A stretch of 9,984 nt of DNA from Candidatus Aminicenantota bacterium. GTDB lineage: Bacteria; Acidobacteriota; Aminicenantia; Aminicenantales; Aminicenantaceae. The position numbers were made by a program, and so were the translations under genes. The stretch covers positions 1 through 9,984 of the forward strand of contig JAUXEH010000090.1 of NCBI GenBank assembly GCA_030620655.1, given 5' to 3'. Shown here piece after piece: positions 7,341 through 9,984 of the stretch. The notes below the pieces were generated by a model. It was not told the origin of the DNA and made no database searches. It saw only the letters and a list, made by a program, of their open reading frames with translations. Within the stretch, counting starts at the first letter, position 1; every line of letters starts with the position of its first letter.

Positions 7341-8639
7341 GTGAGTTGGGTGGATGGCTATAAAGAGAAGCTCGTCACTGCCGAAGAAGCCGTGGCGGAG
7401 ATCAAAAGCTACGACCGTGTGTACGTCAGCGGGAACACAGCCACCCCTTATGTCCTGATGAAGGCCCTGGCGGCGCGCAGGGACGAGCTCGTAGGGGTGG
7501 AGCTGGTCCACGTACTGCTCCTGGGCCGGGACCCGCTGGCCGCACCCGAGATGGAGGGCCATTTCCGGCACAATTCTTTATTCGTCGGGCCGGCCGACCG
7601 CAAGGCCATCAACGAGGGCCGCGCGGATTATGTGCCCATCTTCCTCCACCAGATCCCCAACCTGTTCCATTCCGGCCTGATGCCCATCGACGTGGCCATG
7701 ATGCACCTTTCCCCGCCCGATGAACACGGATTCATGAGCTATGGGGCCGAGGTCCTGTCGTCCAAGGCCGCCGCCGAGAACGCCAGGATCGTGATCGCCC
7801 AGGTCAACGAGAAGATGCCCCGCATCCTGGGGGATTCGTTCATCCATGTTTCACGGGTGCACAAGATCGTGGAGATGTCGGCCGATCTGCCCGAGCTGCA
7901 CAAGAAACCCTTCAGTGATGTGGAGCAGAAGATCGGGAGTTACATCGCCGACCTGATCGAGGACGGGGCGACTCTTCAACTGGGCATCGGAGGCATCCCG
8001 GACGCGGTGCTGGCGGCATTGAAAGACAGGCGGGATCTCGGGGTGCATACCGAGATGGTCTCCGACGGTGTGATCGATGCCATCGAGGCAGGGGTAATCA
8101 CCGGGACCAGAAAAAACTTTCACCCCGGCAAGATCATCCTGACCTTCATGCTGGGATCCAAGAAGATCTACGAGTTTGCGCACAACAATCCCATCTTCGA
8201 GGCGCATCCCACCGATTACACCAACCACCCCTTCAAGGTGGCCCAGAACGACAACATGGTCGCCGTCAACTCCGCCATCGAGGTGGACATTACAGGACAG
8301 GTATGCTCGGATTCCATCGGGACCTACATCTACTCCGGTTTCGGGGGACAGGTAGATTTTATCCGGGGAGCGGCCCATTCAAAGGGCGGCAAGCCGATCA
8401 TCGCCCTGCCTTCAACCGCCAAGAATGGGGAGATGTCCCGGATCGTGCCGTTCCTCAAGAAGGGCGCCGGTGTCGTCACCACCCGGGCCGATGTGATGTA
8501 TGTGGTCACCGAATATGGTGTCGCCTACCTGCACGGCAAAAACCTCAAAGAGCGGACCGAGGCCCTGATCAACATCGCCCACCCGGCTTTCCGGGATGAG
8601 CTTCTCAGAGAAGCCAAGGAACGGAACCTCATACAGTGA
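7341..8639 (+). CDS. Acetyl-CoA hydrolase/4-hydroxybutyrate CoA-transferase family protein
   Basis: This 432-aa cytoplasmic enzyme belongs to family I-type CoA-transferases of the Cat/AbfT group, which move CoA between acyl-CoA and a carboxylate through a glutamyl-CoA thioester. The CoA-site motif QLGIGGIPDAVL is present. The catalytic Glu lies in HTEMVSDGV at residue 238, which is also the number I recall for the catalytic Glu of the Clostridium aminobutyricum 4-hydroxybutyrate CoA-transferase. The conserved GFGGQVDFIRGA and YGVAYLHGKN segments follow. Length matches the family (about 430-440 aa). The start is GTG at 7341, chosen because AGGGAGGA (7328-7335) sits 5 bp upstream and the protein then begins normally (MSWVDGYKEKL). 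It lies 76 bp after the NfnB-like gene and may be co-transcribed with it. The acyl substrate (acetate, butyrate, 4-hydroxybutyrate or other) cannot be determined from sequence. Plain hydrolase activity is possible but less typical of this subgroup. Confidence 0.93.
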   Translation: MSWVDGYKEKLVTAEEAVAEIKSYDRVYVSGNTATPYVLMKALAARRDELVGVELVHVLLLGRDPLAAPEMEGHFRHNSLFVGPADRKAINEGRADYVPIFLHQIPNLFHSGLMPIDVAMMHLSPPDEHGFMSYGAEVLSSKAAAENARIVIAQVNEKMPRILGDSFIHVSRVHKIVEMSADLPELHKKPFSDVEQKIGSYIADLIEDGATLQLGIGGIPDAVLAALKDRRDLGVHTEMVSDGVIDAIEAGVITGTRKNFHPGKIILTFMLGSKKIYEFAHNNPIFEAHPTDYTNHPFKVAQNDNMVAVNSAIEVDITGQVCSDSIGTYIYSGFGGQVDFIRGAAHSKGGKPIIALPSTAKNGEMSRIVPFLKKGAGVVTTRADVMYVVTEYGVAYLHGKNLKERTEALINIAHPAFRDELLREAKERNLIQ

Positions 8640-9310
8640 GACAATCCAACCTGTTCAGGGATGCCCAGGGTCACATGGGGACCGACGAGTCCGGTAAGGG
8701 GGACTATTTCGGCCCCCTGGTAGCCGCCGGGGTGTACGTCCCGGCCGGTCAGGAGGATGTGCTACGGGAATACGGGGTTCGGGACAGCAAGCGGGTCTCC
8801 GACAACCGTGTGCGGGAGCTGGCGGAAGTCATCATGCAGGGCTACCCCCATTCCATCGTGGCGGTCGGGCCGGAGAAGTACAATGAGCTGTACGCCAAGC
8901 TCCGCAACCTGAACCGTCTGCTTGCCTGGGCCCACTCCCGAGTGATCGAAAACATCCTGCAGGACGTCCCCTGCACCCTGGCCATAACGGACCAGTTCGG
9001 GGACAAGTCGTTCGTCCAGAACGCGCTCATGAAGAAGGGACGCAGCATCGAGCTGGTCCAGAGACCCAAGGCGGAAGAGGACGTCGCGGTGGCCGCCGCC
9101 TCCATACTCGCACGCAGCGAGTTTCTGCGGCGGCTCTATTTTCTCTCCCAAGACGCGGACATGAAGCTCCCTAAAGGAGCCTCGCCCATGGTCGAGGAGG
9201 CTGGAGTGGCCCTGGTCCGGCGCTATGGTCCGCAGGTTCTTGCCAAATTTGCCAAGACGCATTTCAAGACCACCGGGCGCATTCTCGCGGCTAGCCAAGA
9301 GCCTGGGTGA
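8636..9310 (+). CDS. rnhC: Ribonuclease HIII, catalytic domain only
   Basis: This 224-aa enzyme would cleave the RNA strand of RNA-DNA hybrids during replication and repair. The signature GTDESGKGDYFGPL (from residue 15) is that of RNase HIII; RNase HII has an EAGRG-type motif instead. Probable metal-binding acidic residues are D17, E18, D119 (AITDQFG) and D149 (KAEEDVAVAAAS). Characterised RNase HIII proteins are about 300 aa with an N-terminal TBP-like substrate-binding domain (DUF3378). Here the catalytic motif begins at residue 15. An in-frame TGA at 8597-8599 leaves no room for such a domain, so its absence is real for this gene. The GTG at 8636 overlaps the CoA-transferase stop (GTGA) and implies coupled translation; a later ATG at 8675 would remove 13 residues without touching the catalytic motif. 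The pairing with metabolic genes upstream has no obvious functional logic. Confidence 0.9.
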   Translation: MRQSNLFRDAQGHMGTDESGKGDYFGPLVAAGVYVPAGQEDVLREYGVRDSKRVSDNRVRELAEVIMQGYPHSIVAVGPEKYNELYAKLRNLNRLLAWAHSRVIENILQDVPCTLAITDQFGDKSFVQNALMKKGRSIELVQRPKAEEDVAVAAASILARSEFLRRLYFLSQDADMKLPKGASPMVEEAGVALVRRYGPQVLAKFAKTHFKTTGRILAASQEPG

Positions 9311-9323
9311 TACCGCATAGAGA

Positions 9324-9329
9324 GGGAGG
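9324..9329 (+). promoter_or_regulatory. Ribosome binding site GGGAGG for alaX
   Basis: GGGAGG lies 5 bases upstream of ATG 9335 in the 24-bp gap after the RNase HIII gene. It fixes the AlaX start and shows that this gene has its own translation initiation even if it shares a transcript with its neighbours. Confidence 0.75.
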
Positions 9330-9334
9330 GCGAC

Positions 9335-9984
9335 ATGGCCATCAAAACCAGGCGGCTGTATTTCGACGAGCCCTATCAGACCGATTTTGAAGCCACCGTG
9401 CTGGATACGCGCCGGTATCAGGGGAAGCCGGCCCTGGTCCTGGACCAGACCTGCTTCTATCCGGAGGGGGGGGGGCAGCCCGCGGACAGGGGGACTCTTT
9501 CCGGGGAGACCGTGCTTCACGTGCTTGAGCAGGAGGGCGAGATTCTCCACATCCTGGAGAATGAGGTGCCGGAGAAAACAGTCAGGGGAACGATCGACTG
9601 GGACACACGGTTCGATCACATGCAGCAGCATGCCGGGCAGCATGTGTTGTCCCAGTGCTTCCACGAGCTGCTTTCGGGGAAGACCATGTCCTTCCATCTG
9701 GGCGAGAAGCTGTCCACGCTGGAGATCGCCCTGAGCTACATCACCGATCCGGATCAGGACAGGGTCGAGGCCTGTGCCAACCGGGCCGTCTTTCAGGACA
9801 AGGAGATCCGGACCTATTTTGTGGAGGAATCGGATGTTGCCGGCGTTCCCCTGCGCAGGCCTCCCAAGAAATCGGGGCGCATCCGGGTAGTGGAGGTGGC
9901 CGGCTTCGATTATTCCGCCTGTGGCGGGACCCACCCCCGGCGGACGGGAGAGATCGGGCTGATCAAGCTCCTGAAGCGTGAGAA
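9335..9984 (+). CDS. alaX: AlaX-like alanyl-tRNA editing protein, 3'-partial
   Basis: The reading frame from ATG 9335 is open to the window end (216 codons, beginning MAIKTRRLYFDEPYQ). It encodes a protein homologous to the editing domain of alanyl-tRNA synthetase, which hydrolyses Ser-tRNA(Ala) or Gly-tRNA(Ala) in trans. Diagnostic motifs are CFYPEGGGQPADRG near residues 40-53, the zinc motif HMQQH (H95-x3-H99) with the following AGQHVLSQ, and SACGGTH (C196-x3-H200), the second half of the zinc site. No synthetase catalytic core precedes it, so this is a free-standing AlaX and not AlaRS. Short AlaX proteins end soon after the CGGTH region; longer ones carry a C-terminal DHHA1 domain. The cut at 9984 prevents a decision. 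GGGAGG at 9324-9329 gives a strong ribosome binding site 5 bp from the start, and the gap to the RNase HIII stop is 24 bp. The EGGGQ motif is encoded across a run of ten G. Confidence 0.93.
   Translation, partial: MAIKTRRLYFDEPYQTDFEATVLDTRRYQGKPALVLDQTCFYPEGGGQPADRGTLSGETVLHVLEQEGEILHILENEVPEKTVRGTIDWDTRFDHMQQHAGQHVLSQCFHELLSGKTMSFHLGEKLSTLEIALSYITDPDQDRVEACANRAVFQDKEIRTYFVEESDVAGVPLRRPPKKSGRIRVVEVAGFDYSACGGTHPRRTGEIGLIKLLKRE

Noticed and set aside
9387..9734. 115-codon plus-strand open frame inside the AlaX region
   Set aside because: It is in a different frame from the AlaX coding sequence that runs from 9335 to the window end with all its zinc motifs. It is a shadow frame.
8762..9934. 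Minus-strand open frame of 390 codons
   Set aside because: It lies antisense to the confidently identified RNase HIII and AlaX genes and crosses their junction. Its translation shows no recognisable domain. Long antisense frames are expected in GC-rich coding DNA.

Overview
The window is a densely packed, all-plus-strand stretch of bacterial DNA, GC-rich by eye (around 60%). It holds eight protein-coding genes, two of them cut by the window ends. I see no RNA genes, mobile elements, CRISPR arrays or gene-free stretches. Gene content points to a strict anaerobe with flavin- and iron-sulfur-based fermentative or syntrophic energy metabolism. I cannot assign a phylum safely. Anaerobic lineages such as Desulfobacterota/Deltaproteobacteria or Acidobacteriota/Aminicenantes-type bacteria would fit the GC content, but this is a guess.

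Region 1 (1-7264) is a five-gene operon of soluble redox subunits: a NuoE/HydC-type [2Fe-2S] subunit (5' end missing), a NuoF/HydB-type flavoprotein with extra ferredoxin domains at both ends, a NuoG/formate-dehydrogenase-alpha-like iron-sulfur protein of 842 aa, an NfnA-like FAD/[2Fe-2S] subunit and an NfnB/GltD-like FAD/[4Fe-4S] subunit. Spacings are 27 bp, a 4-bp ATGA overlap, a 1-bp (or 4-bp) overlap and 19 bp, so co-transcription and partly coupled translation are likely. The NADH-side module (NuoEF type) and the NADP(H)/ferredoxin-side module (NfnAB type) are joined by a NuoG-like protein. That protein keeps the Fe-S wire but shows no Cys or Sec where formate dehydrogenases carry the Mo/W ligand. 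The likeliest reading is a composite electron-bifurcating or transhydrogenase complex that exchanges electrons among NADH, NADPH and ferredoxin. It resembles the known HydABC, NfnAB and Sporomusa-type Stn enzymes, but the subunit set is larger.

Region 2 (7341-8639) encodes an acetyl-CoA hydrolase/4-hydroxybutyrate CoA-transferase family enzyme. It has a GTG start and a strong ribosome binding site after a 76-bp gap, and would fit acyl-CoA fermentation chemistry next to the redox operon.

Region 3 (8636-9984) carries information-processing genes. One is a ribonuclease HIII lacking the usual N-terminal substrate-binding domain, overlapping the CoA-transferase by GTGA. The other is an AlaX-type alanyl-tRNA editing protein cut by the window end.

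The most interesting points are the five-subunit arrangement, the cysteine-substituted nucleotide-binding motifs of the NfnA-like subunit, and the duplicated Cys motif plus lost active-site ligand in the NuoG-like subunit.
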